From the NCBI GenBank assembly GCA_937876195.1, contig CALEIK010000033.1, positions 22,578 through 86,577 on the forward strand: DNA of 64,000 nucleotides. The letters run 5' to 3'. How positions within the stretch are numbered: position 1 is the first letter of the stretch; each line of letters starts with the position of its first letter. Below the pieces are notes generated by a model that did not search any database, was not told the origin of the DNA, and saw only the letters and a program-made list of their open reading frames with translations. This document shows, piece after piece, positions 57,071-64,000 of this stretch. The DNA comes from an uncultured Flavobacteriales bacterium. Its GTDB lineage: Bacteria > Bacteroidota > Bacteroidia > Flavobacteriales_D > Crocinitomicaceae. The position numbers and the translations under genes are program-made.

Positions 57071-58228
57071 ATGCAAAAGGTTCAGTTGATATTCTTGACG
57101 ATACTTGGATTGGGAGTTTTCACTTCTTGCGGTGATCCAGCTCCAGATTCAAAAACAGTGACAAAAGTGGAAACGAAACGCACCCCGATTGAAATATCAG
57201 AGGATGATATCTTTCAGGGGAATAAGGTCATGGCGTTTTTAACCAACGATGAAAAGTTTTTCAAAGAGGCGAACAATTTCTTCTTGAAGGGATTGAATGC
57301 CTTTCGAAATGAAAAGGACCTGGATAGCGCTGATTATTATTTGCGTCAATCCATCTTAAAAGAGCCAACAGCGAAGGCTTATTTTGAGCTGGGTAATGTG
57401 TATATGGATAAAAAGGACTATGACAATGCCCTTTTGTCATTTGGACTGGCAGAACAATTGAATTATGAACCGTTTTCCAAAGTTCTTTACAACAAGGCAT
57501 GTTTGTATTCGATGAAGGAAGATACAGAGTTAGCTGGTAAATATTTGGAGTATTCCATTCAAGCAGGATACAATAATTTGGACCACATCAATAAGGATGA
57601 AGATTTAGAAGGGTTAAGAGATTCTTACTATTTTAAGCAAGCAGTCAAAAAGGGATTGAGAGGAGTTTCAAATTCTGAAAATTTATTCTGGCTACAGTTT
57701 AAAAAAATGTTTGCAAAAACATCATTTCCAGTGCAACTGAAAGAAACAATAGCTCGCGAGGAATTGGAAGAGTTAGGTTACATTTCTTACGAGTATGAAA
57801 AATACATTTCCGAAATGCGTGATGAACAGTTTTCGAGAGAGGTGAGCAAAACATTCTTTCATTATTTACAGCCTTACGAAACAGAATCATACGTGGCATT
57901 GGTTTACATTGTGAGAGATGAATATATGGGGGAATTGGCACCGCTCACATATCGATTGGCGACATTTACACATGAAGGAAAACTAATTGATAAGAAAGAG
58001 ATAGCAGGAAGAACTTCACTGAGTGCGAACATCAAAGAAGCCAAACTTAAGAAGAATGGGATCATCGAAATAAGTGAGTTTGAGCCTACGTATGAGAAAG
58101 ATCCAGACCATGAGGGGTACTATGATAATCCAATCATCGAAAGAACCTTGGTCGAAAAGAAAACTATGTCTATTGGAAAGACAGGCAAAATATCCGTTAA
58201 GAGTCAGGATGTCGCAGCAGCGAACTAG
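57071..58228 (+). CDS. TPR-containing lipoprotein
   Basis: 385 residues from ATG 57071, giving a lipoprotein signal (LGVFTSC); an in-frame ATG at 57026 is less likely. Residues about 65-150 contain two or three TPR-like helices (ANNFFLKGLNAFRNEKDLDSADYYLRQSILKEPTAKAYFELGNVYMDKKDYDNALLSFGLAEQ). The remainder (IAREELEELGYISYEYEKYI, then VALVYIVRDEYMGELAPLTYRLATFTHEGKLIDKKEI) looks like a beta-rich domain of unknown family. Predicted periplasmic or inner-leaflet outer-membrane lipoprotein. Its stop codon overlaps that of the convergent DUF2306 gene in the palindrome CTAG (58225-58228). Confidence 0.8.
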   Translation: MQKVQLIFLTILGLGVFTSCGDPAPDSKTVTKVETKRTPIEISEDDIFQGNKVMAFLTNDEKFFKEANNFFLKGLNAFRNEKDLDSADYYLRQSILKEPTAKAYFELGNVYMDKKDYDNALLSFGLAEQLNYEPFSKVLYNKACLYSMKEDTELAGKYLEYSIQAGYNNLDHINKDEDLEGLRDSYYFKQAVKKGLRGVSNSENLFWLQFKKMFAKTSFPVQLKETIAREELEELGYISYEYEKYISEMRDEQFSREVSKTFFHYLQPYETESYVALVYIVRDEYMGELAPLTYRLATFTHEGKLIDKKEIAGRTSLSANIKEAKLKKNGIIEISEFEPTYEKDPDHEGYYDNPIIERTLVEKKTMSIGKTGKISVKSQDVAAAN

Positions 58229-58887
58229 TTGGTAACTCTACCAGCTAATAGATAGCGTGGATAGTTGAACCAAATCATCAATTGAACAATGAGTAAGTTC
58301 GGAATCCAGCTGAGGTATGAAAGGATGATGTACGTTTCGCGGGGTGGTAAAGGAACATTGAACACGTCAAAAAGGTACGCGTAAAAACGCAACGTTACCG
58401 CGGAAAGAGTCAAAGCATAACTTCTCAGCATCCACTTGACGTGAGAGAGATAATCTCCTTTTCTCGCTTTCTTGTAGGCAATCCACGTGCATAAAATCCA
58501 ACAGATGGTCAACGCGACAAAACTGACTTGTGCTATACGTCCTCCATTGGCGTAAAAGGCCATAATCAACGCTGAGGGTGCTGATATCAACAAAACAGAA
58601 GTGATGTAAACATACCCAAGAATTCTGTGCAGTTTAGGTTTGTTGCGGATAATCCAACGATTAAATTGGAACAATCCAGTCAAAATAACAATTGGACTTG
58701 AAAATACGTGTGTATAAAAGCTGTAGCGCCACCATTTGATATGATATATGAGTTGCTTGGTCTCAAGAAATTCTACATCTCGTTCAAAATGAATATAGGG
58801 CAACGAAAGGAGTATCAATAGGTAGGACGCGTAGAGAATTGCTATAAATCCACCAAACGATAAAACACCGCGAAAAATGGTTTTCAT
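58225..58887 (-). CDS. DUF2306-family membrane protein
   Basis: 220 residues, seven or so transmembrane segments. The DUF2306 pattern is clear: PIVILTGLFQFNRWIIRNKPKLHRILGYVYITSVLLISAPSALIMAFYANGG, then HVKWMLRSYALTLSAVTLRFYA. The family is uncharacterised. Its start abuts the stop of the upstream lipoprotein gene with no spacer (58887/58888), so both are one transcript. Convergent with the TPR lipoprotein gene. Confidence 0.85.
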   Translation of the reverse strand: MKTIFRGVLSFGGFIAILYASYLLILLSLPYIHFERDVEFLETKQLIYHIKWWRYSFYTHVFSSPIVILTGLFQFNRWIIRNKPKLHRILGYVYITSVLLISAPSALIMAFYANGGRIAQVSFVALTICWILCTWIAYKKARKGDYLSHVKWMLRSYALTLSAVTLRFYAYLFDVFNVPLPPRETYIILSYLSWIPNLLIVQLMIWFNYPRYLLAGRVTN

Positions 58888-59658
58888 CTAATAGTAGTAA
58901 TTGTATAATTCTCGATCCTCACTTTTTAGAACATATTCATCGTATTCGCCTTTAACAATTTCAAAACGCATTTTCTGCTGAGGAAATACTTTGTTTTTTT
59001 CCCAATCAATCATCACAGTATTTCCTTTCAGTGACCAGTTCCCTTTGACTTTCACTTCGTATTCAACACGATTTTCAGCATCTTTTTGGTCGTAGTACTT
59101 GTAGATACAAAGTCCGTCAGGCTCAAAACTGTAGTTTCCAATTGAATCATAGACATAATAAAAGAACTCAGAAAAGTTGAAACTGTTAATTCCTTCCTTA
59201 CCTTCTTTGGGTGCTTCCAATTTTTTCAGTTTAAACTTTTTTTCAGAAATTTTACCACTGTTAGATGCCCATTTGGCCTTTGGTGTTTTATCAATTCCGA
59301 GAAAAGTGAGTTCAAATACTCCGTCAAATTCATGATCGCCAGGTTCTGGTAACGACATGAGTATCGTATCTCCTTTTTTTGTTATTCTACCATTTAAATT
59401 CCGCTGCAATCCTTTGTGGATATTGTATCCAATGGCTTTGGTGCTACTTACGTAGTTGAGGATGAGTCTAATTTCACTTCCACCAAAATCGCCGGAATAC
59501 ATTCCTTTCAGCGTATCATAGTCAAAATCATCTGGTGGAGGGATTTCATTGTCTATATATTCAACTTTTAGTACCTCAGTGACGATTGGTTCTTTTTCAG
59601 GGCTGCAGCTAGTAACCGTTGCTATTATCAATCCAATTAAAAGTAATCCTTTATGCAT
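58888..59658 (-). CDS. Lipoprotein of unknown function
   Basis: 256 residues with a lipoprotein signal (IATVTSC near residue 18). After an acidic linker (IDNEIPPPDDFDYD) come two beta-rich domains: LKGMYSGDFGGSEIRLILNYVSSTKAIGYNIHKGLQRNLNGRI, a pattern like lipocalin/META-type small beta-barrels, and YSFEPDGLCIYKYYD to VKGNWSLKGNTVMIDWEKNKVF. The 'GNWSLKGN' piece is like the lipocalin-like domains in the 1948-2376 and 6948-8570 proteins. Directly upstream of the DUF2306 gene on the same strand. Function unknown. Confidence 0.75.
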   Translation of the reverse strand: MHKGLLLIGLIIATVTSCSPEKEPIVTEVLKVEYIDNEIPPPDDFDYDTLKGMYSGDFGGSEIRLILNYVSSTKAIGYNIHKGLQRNLNGRITKKGDTILMSLPEPGDHEFDGVFELTFLGIDKTPKAKWASNSGKISEKKFKLKKLEAPKEGKEGINSFNFSEFFYYVYDSIGNYSFEPDGLCIYKYYDQKDAENRVEYEVKVKGNWSLKGNTVMIDWEKNKVFPQQKMRFEIVKGEYDEYVLKSEDRELYNYYY

Positions 59659-59698
59659 AGCGTTAATTTAGAGTAGTATACTAAACTAATAAAAAAAA

Positions 59699-61162
59699 TT
59701 AATCAAATGATGCGATAGCAAAATTAAGGTAAAAATCGTCACGCTGCTTACGATCCACGATAAGAGGGTCAAGTAAAACATCTGGTTGTTTTATCTCTTG
59801 GGGGTTTTTGCTCGGCGCTAATTGCGAATAATAGGTATTTGGGTTTATGAACAACTTAAACTCCGAATGCGGTAAACTGAAGTTCAATGTTCCTGCATTT
59901 CCACTGTAAAAACTACCACCTGCAGTTCTCCCAATGATCTTTGCTCCACAAAGCGTCTTGAGGTGGCAGGCAAGCATTGCAGCGGAGGAAAAGGTGCCTT
60001 CATCTGTGATGACAATGATTTGTCCTTTGTAGTTATAATCGGATGTTTTCTTTTCAACCTTCACTTCTCCATTCTCAAATTTCCCTTTTCGCATGAGTCG
60101 ACTTTGACCGCGACTTGCTTTTCTGTGCTTTGCATAACTAGCGCTCATCTTTTTTAAATGTCGGTTTTCAATTCCGTTTTTAGGTTTTTCGATCACGTAT
60201 TTGCCCAATTGGGTACCCTCCTCCAAAAAATAGGACATGAATTCATATTGCATAGTACCTCCAGTATTTCCACGCAGATCAATCACCAAACGATCGATGT
60301 TTTTCTTCTCCATTTTGTCGAAGCATTGCTCCAGAAACGCGAAGTATTTCTTTCCGTAGGAAATTTTAAATGATTTAAATCGGAAATAACCCGTGTTTTT
60401 TATAATGTTAAACTGTCCAAATCCACTATCCTCTTTTTTAAAGCGTTCTGCATTTTTTTGAGACCGTAGATTAATGGTTCGAACGGGAGCAGCGCCAGGG
60501 ACAAAATAAACTTCAGAGGTGTCATTGTTAAAGACGTACTGAACTAGTATGGAATCTTTGGTAAAAGGACTACTGAGGTGTCTGTAAAATTCAAACATCT
60601 GTCCTGCCTGGAAATATTTAAAATCTATTCCGTCTTCATCAGAAGATAAATAAGGGGAAATATCGAGCATTAATTCTGGAACTGTTTTGGCGTCAATAGA
60701 AATTATTTCAGCACCTGGGGGAATGTGCTTCCCTTTCTCATAATCTGATTTTTGCTCATTGACCAATGCAATATCTTCAGGAACCAATTCATTTACAACA
60801 AGATGTTTTCCGATAAAATAGTAATCAAATGGCAAAGATTTTCGGACAGTTAACCACTCAAATAATACTGCTTTGTTGGGGTGTATTTGTGTATGTCCAC
60901 ATCGAATCATAGAAAGCGCTGCACTATAGAGTTTGAATTGGTTGAGCGCTGATTGCTCCTTTTGAAGTTTGGCTTCGGCATACCTTAAAAACAGTTGGAC
61001 GCTATCAAGGGAATTGTGAAGGTCTATCGTCCCCTCTTTCTTTAAGAGGACGTCTTTAAAAATGGTAAAATCTTTTAATTGTTTAGACGAAGGATTTTTG
61101 CTGGAACTCAACAAGAGAAATAGGGCAGAAACGAGAAAACAGAAGGAAAAAAATCTCCGCAT
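59699..61162 (-). CDS. S41-family protease-like protein
   Basis: 487 residues from ATG 61162, with a hydrophobic signal (FFSFCFLVSALFLLLSSS). The second half has the S41 (tail-specific/tricorn-like) core: NTGYFRFKSFKISYGKKYFAFLEQCFDKMEKKNIDRLVIDLRGNTGGTMQYEF, then IIVITDEGTFSSAAMLACHLKTLCGAKIIGRTAGGSFYSGNAGT. The catalytic serine is presumably in TFSSAAM. A degenerate PDZ-like region (PPGAEIISIDAKTVPELM) lies near 150-190. Predicted periplasmic. The substrate is unknown. Located between the lipoprotein gene and the ECF sigma pair. Confidence 0.85.
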   Translation of the reverse strand: MRRFFSFCFLVSALFLLLSSSKNPSSKQLKDFTIFKDVLLKKEGTIDLHNSLDSVQLFLRYAEAKLQKEQSALNQFKLYSAALSMIRCGHTQIHPNKAVLFEWLTVRKSLPFDYYFIGKHLVVNELVPEDIALVNEQKSDYEKGKHIPPGAEIISIDAKTVPELMLDISPYLSSDEDGIDFKYFQAGQMFEFYRHLSSPFTKDSILVQYVFNNDTSEVYFVPGAAPVRTINLRSQKNAERFKKEDSGFGQFNIIKNTGYFRFKSFKISYGKKYFAFLEQCFDKMEKKNIDRLVIDLRGNTGGTMQYEFMSYFLEEGTQLGKYVIEKPKNGIENRHLKKMSASYAKHRKASRGQSRLMRKGKFENGEVKVEKKTSDYNYKGQIIVITDEGTFSSAAMLACHLKTLCGAKIIGRTAGGSFYSGNAGTLNFSLPHSEFKLFINPNTYYSQLAPSKNPQEIKQPDVLLDPLIVDRKQRDDFYLNFAIASFD

Positions 61163-61225
61163 TGATAATAAGTTATATATCAATAACGTAAAAAATAGCA
61201 AATTGACACAAAAAATGATGTGTAT

Positions 61226-62314
61226 TTATTCATTTAATTTGGCTTTCGCTTGCTCGGCATAGAATCCATTGGCACGAATTATTTCTTCATAGGTATTTTT
61301 CGCCGATAATTTTTTCCCAAGAAGATCATAACTCTGCCCAATCATCCATAGTGCTTCTTCATCAAAATTGAGGAATTTCCCATTGATACAAATCTCAAAG
61401 TGTTCGATAGCCGTTGAGTATTCACCAAGGTTGTAAAGGCAAAGTCCACCATAGAAATAGGCATTCACGTCATCAGGGTAAGTAACTAATATGGTTTCGA
61501 AACGGGACAGCGCTTTTTTGTAGTTTTCATTGTTGAAAATACGCAAGGACTTATCCAAGTAATCGAGGTAGGGGATATCAACTACCTGCCAAGTTGCTTC
61601 GATTTCTTCACTAGTTTTTTCTTCTTTGTTGGCAGGTGTTCCTGTGAGAAGTACCTGTTTTGTTTTAACAGTTGGCTTTGAACGATAAATTCGATAATCA
61701 ATTAATTTCAGATCATTTAGATAGATTTCTTTTCCATCAGTTCTATTCTTTACGATGGTTGCTTTTTTCTCTTCAATCGGTTTTACTGGCAACGTATGAA
61801 CTTCCTCTGTTATACTTTCAGGCTCTTTTTCGGAGTTCATTTTGGCAAATTCATCTTTCATCACCTGAGGCTGTTGCTGATTTTTCGTTGGAGCAATCTT
61901 CATTTGTTTGATTGATTCTGGGAGCATCAAATCTGTTTCTTCGACAACCATGTCCTGTTGAGTCACATTAATTACTGATGGATTTGAAGTTTGGATTTTA
62001 TCATCTTCTGAATTTGGTTCGATAAAAATAAAAACGGACAATACGATTAAAACGATTCCACTTGAGATTCCGATTGTTTGCCATAAATACGAAGGTTTTG
62101 AATTCAAAAAACGTTTATCAAGTACATTCATGTCGTTAATTGACGCGTCTGAGCCACCCCAACCCTCCAAAGCATCTTGATCAAACGCATTCGAACTTGC
62201 TTTTTGTTCAATAGCATTTTTTTCTACTGAGTTAGCAGTTGTGTTATACATTTCAATGTCCTTTCTGGTGAGAGAGGTTTTATTGAAAATACTATAGAGT
62301 CGATCTAAATTCAT
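61226..62314 (-). CDS. Membrane-anchored TPR protein, putative partner of the ECF sigma factor
   Basis: 362 residues from ATG 62314, overlapping the sigma-factor gene by 23 bp. Residues 1-75 form a cytoplasmic region without known domain, containing NAFDQDALEGW, a motif I associate with Bacteroidota membrane proteins linked to ECF sigma factors. One transmembrane helix follows (TIGISSGIVLIVLSVFIFI, about 80-98). Then a disordered, Lys/Glu/Gln-rich periplasmic spacer, and two or three TPR units at 260-355 (LRIFNNENYKKALSRFETILVTYPDDVNAYFYGGLCLYNLGEYSTAIEHFEI). The arrangement resembles anti-sigma or signal-transducing proteins, but no classical anti-sigma domain is visible. Confidence 0.75.
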   Translation of the reverse strand: MNLDRLYSIFNKTSLTRKDIEMYNTTANSVEKNAIEQKASSNAFDQDALEGWGGSDASINDMNVLDKRFLNSKPSYLWQTIGISSGIVLIVLSVFIFIEPNSEDDKIQTSNPSVINVTQQDMVVEETDLMLPESIKQMKIAPTKNQQQPQVMKDEFAKMNSEKEPESITEEVHTLPVKPIEEKKATIVKNRTDGKEIYLNDLKLIDYRIYRSKPTVKTKQVLLTGTPANKEEKTSEEIEATWQVVDIPYLDYLDKSLRIFNNENYKKALSRFETILVTYPDDVNAYFYGGLCLYNLGEYSTAIEHFEICINGKFLNFDEEALWMIGQSYDLLGKKLSAKNTYEEIIRANGFYAEQAKAKLNE

Positions 62315-62867
62315 CACTTGCTTCTAGTTTAATTTTTAAGTTGCGTTTGCCATTTTGCAGTGCGCTTTTTACTTTTTTCAATGGTATGTTCGTTTCTTCT
62401 GTAATTTGTTGATAGGATTTTTGTTCAATGTAGAAGAGCTGAATGCATATTCGTTGCTCCTCGTTTAGCTCCTTTATCTCCTTTTCAAGTTGATCAAGTT
62501 GAACATTTCGCAATTGGACTTCGTTTAATTCTTCAACATGCGCTAGTTCAGTTGTCAACTCAGTGGTAAGTCCACCTTTTTTTCGAAGGCTCATTAAGCA
62601 CGTATTCTTAGTCACTGAGTAGAGCCAACTCTTAAAGTTATGGATGGTATGTTTTGTTATTTTATCGGGTAAGGTTTCAAATACCATCATTGTAATGTCC
62701 TCCGCATCAGATTTATTTTTGAAGTATTTCAGTGCAACACCAAAAACTAGGTGACCATATCTCAGGTAGTATTCGCCCAATATCAGTTGTTGCGGTTGCT
62801 TTTTGAACAAGGCAAGTAGCTCATCATCACTTAACGATTGATATTTTTTGCGTTTATTCTGAAACAT
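62292..62867 (-). CDS. ECF-type RNA polymerase sigma factor
   Basis: 191 residues. Sigma-70 region 2 at about 28-90 (YYLRYGHLVFGVALKYFKNKSDAEDITMMVFETLPDKI, then NFKSWLYSVTKNTCLMSLRKK) and region 4 at 125-180 (LNEEQRICIQLFYIEQKSYQQITEETNIPLKKVKSALQNGKRNLKIKL). Regions 1.1 and 3 are absent, as in ECF factors. Its 3' end overlaps the membrane TPR gene by 23 bp, so they are coupled and may act as sigma and regulator. Divergent from pfkA; no matching ECF promoter recognised. Confidence 0.92.
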   Translation of the reverse strand: MFQNKRKKYQSLSDDELLALFKKQPQQLILGEYYLRYGHLVFGVALKYFKNKSDAEDITMMVFETLPDKITKHTIHNFKSWLYSVTKNTCLMSLRKKGGLTTELTTELAHVEELNEVQLRNVQLDQLEKEIKELNEEQRICIQLFYIEQKSYQQITEETNIPLKKVKSALQNGKRNLKIKLEASDEFRSTL

Positions 62868-62938
62868 ATATTAATGTAGATGCATGAATAAATTAGATTC
62901 CATAAATATTATCATAATTTCTTGATTAAATTTATGAC

Positions 62939-63928
62939 ATGAAAAGAATTGCTTTAATTACATCAGGAGGAGATGCACCAGGAATGAATGCGTGTATTAG
63001 GTCGATAGCCAAGTATTGCCTTAACCTATCAATAGTGCCCGTTGGATATTACGATGGATATCAGGGAATCATGGAAGATCGTTGGATTGAACTCACATTT
63101 TCTGATGTTGATAATATCATTCAGCGAGGAGGAACAATATTGGGAACGGCAAGAAGTGAAGAGTTCAGGACTAAGGAGGGAAGGAAAAAGGCAATTTTGA
63201 ATTTGAAAGCAAACAATATCGATGCATTGATTTGTATTGGAGGCGATGGAACATTTGCAGGTGCGAATATTTTGTCGAAGGAAATGGACATTCCTGTTGT
63301 AGGGATTCCAGGTACAATTGACAATGATATTTCTGGGACGGATCATTCTATTGGTTATGACACGGCATTGAATACAGTTGTAGAGGCTGTTGACAAGATA
63401 AGGGACACGGCAGGAAGTCACCACCGTATTTTTTTCATTGAAGTAATGGGAAGAAATGCAGGCTTCATTGCGTTAAACTCGGCGATTGCTTCAGGTGCAG
63501 AATCCGTGTTGATTCCAGAGGAGTTGACAGACATTAATAAGTTGGCGACAGATTTAAAGGAGCAAAATAAAGGAAAGCGAGGATCATTGGTTATAGTTGC
63601 TGAAGGCGATGATGGAGGTGGTGCAAAGGAGATCATGCAGAAAGTGGAGCCATTACTACCTGGCTACTCATTGCGCACCTCTGTACTGGGACATATTCAA
63701 AGAGGAGGTGCACCTTCGTCATTTGATCGTTTACTAGCTACGCGAATGGGAGCGCATGCGGTTGATCAACTATTAAAGGGGAGATCAAATATAGTTATCG
63801 GTTCAAGAGGGGATGAATTAGTAGTTTCCTCTATTGAGTCTGCCATAAAAGTTCATGCTGTTCCAGATCTTTCCAAGCTGACATTGTTATCAATGTTGAG
63901 AACAAATGGAAATTCTCCAAAAAGATAG
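62939..63928 (+). CDS. pfkA: ATP-dependent 6-phosphofructokinase
   Basis: 329 residues. ALITSGGDAPGMNACIRSI, the ATP-binding GGDGT at 101-105, substrate site PGTIDNDISGTDHSIGYDTA with the catalytic aspartate, MGRNAGFIAL and GHIQRGGAPSSFDR. A glycine follows the GGD, as in ATP-type enzymes, rather than the aspartate of PPi-dependent ones. It phosphorylates fructose 6-phosphate in glycolysis. A weak hairpin (GATAGC at 63924-63929 with GCTATC at 63937-63942) overlaps the stop codon. Divergent from the ECF sigma gene; the end of the window (63943-64000) shows nothing further. Confidence 0.97.
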   Translation: MKRIALITSGGDAPGMNACIRSIAKYCLNLSIVPVGYYDGYQGIMEDRWIELTFSDVDNIIQRGGTILGTARSEEFRTKEGRKKAILNLKANNIDALICIGGDGTFAGANILSKEMDIPVVGIPGTIDNDISGTDHSIGYDTALNTVVEAVDKIRDTAGSHHRIFFIEVMGRNAGFIALNSAIASGAESVLIPEELTDINKLATDLKEQNKGKRGSLVIVAEGDDGGGAKEIMQKVEPLLPGYSLRTSVLGHIQRGGAPSSFDRLLATRMGAHAVDQLLKGRSNIVIGSRGDELVVSSIESAIKVHAVPDLSKLTLLSMLRTNGNSPKR

Positions 63929-63942
63929 CATTTCTAGCTATC
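63924..63942 (+). terminator. Weak hairpin at the pfkA stop codon
   Basis: GATAGC (63924-63929) and GCTATC (63937-63942), six base pairs, spanning the TAG stop. No T-run follows directly, so termination is doubtful. Confidence 0.3.
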
Positions 63943-64000
63943 ACTATTTCAATGAGTTGAGATATTTAATTGTATTAGGATAAAAAAATAGTAAAAAAGA

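Noticed and set aside
58225..58228. Overlapping convergent stop codons in CTAG considered as an unusual signal.
   Set aside because: Chance overlap in a compact genome; no further structure.

Overview
The window comes from a Bacteroidota chromosome, most likely order Flavobacteriales (a Crocinitomicaceae/Cryomorphaceae-like member is my guess). The evidence is the AT-rich coding style, promoters of the Bacteroidota type (TTG, about 19-20 bp, TAnnTTTG), type IX secretion (T9SS) sorting domains, DUF4230 and four-helix-bundle (S23-type) genes, and gene orders familiar from flavobacteria (pdhB divergent from etfBA; rplQ-carA-eno). No rRNA, tRNA, CRISPR array or transposase was seen. Coding density is high: no gap exceeds 300 bp, the longest being 14564-14824 (261 bp), 10925-11162 (238 bp) and 41112-41324 (213 bp).

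Layout. 1-1941 (+): tail of an unknown protein, a deoxynucleoside kinase and an ADP-heptose epimerase. 1948-10924 (-): lipoproteins, two DUF4230 proteins, an M20 amidohydrolase, a half-length TSUP permease, DUF4197, a LuxE-like acyl-activating protein, a CNT nucleoside transporter with a periplasmic N-terminal domain, a bifunctional-nuclease/UVR protein and EtfA/EtfB. pdhB (+) is followed by a GT-C-like membrane protein and a small secreted protein (-). 14825-32389 (+): the fused str-S10-spc-alpha ribosomal cluster, rpsL to rplQ, with fusA, secY, infA and rpoA, ended by a strong terminator; carA and eno follow. 35062-38068 (+): a small secreted protein and a large T9SS type B adhesin-like protein; then hutU. 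40224-50016 (-): two T9SS type A surface proteins, a LytTR response regulator, its propeller-type sensor kinase and an AddA/RecB-like helicase-nuclease. 50131-58228 (+): an MbnP/MbnH-like copper-protein/dihaem pair, an uncharacterised protein with a WYL regulator, a PaaG/PaaH pair interrupted by a repeat-flanked S23-type gene, and a TPR lipoprotein. 58225-62867 (-): DUF2306, a lipoprotein, an S41 protease, and an ECF sigma factor with an overlapping membrane TPR partner. pfkA (+) closes the window.

The most interesting signals are regulatory or mobile. (1) Three copies of a tandem 12-bp direct repeat with an exact 20-bp period lie before the LytTR regulator gene and before both neighbouring T9SS cargo genes, at matching distance in the two cargo genes. 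This reads as a small self-contained sensor-regulator-surface-protein circuit. (2) The S23-type gene between paaG and paaH is bounded by a perfect 13-bp inverted repeat embedded in short GTCAAGA-type repeats, like a small mobile cassette. (3) The wide gaps of the alpha operon carry three hairpins of identical geometry (6-bp stem, GGGAA loop), one inside a larger 9-bp closing stem. All functional claims rest on motif recognition; no database search was possible.
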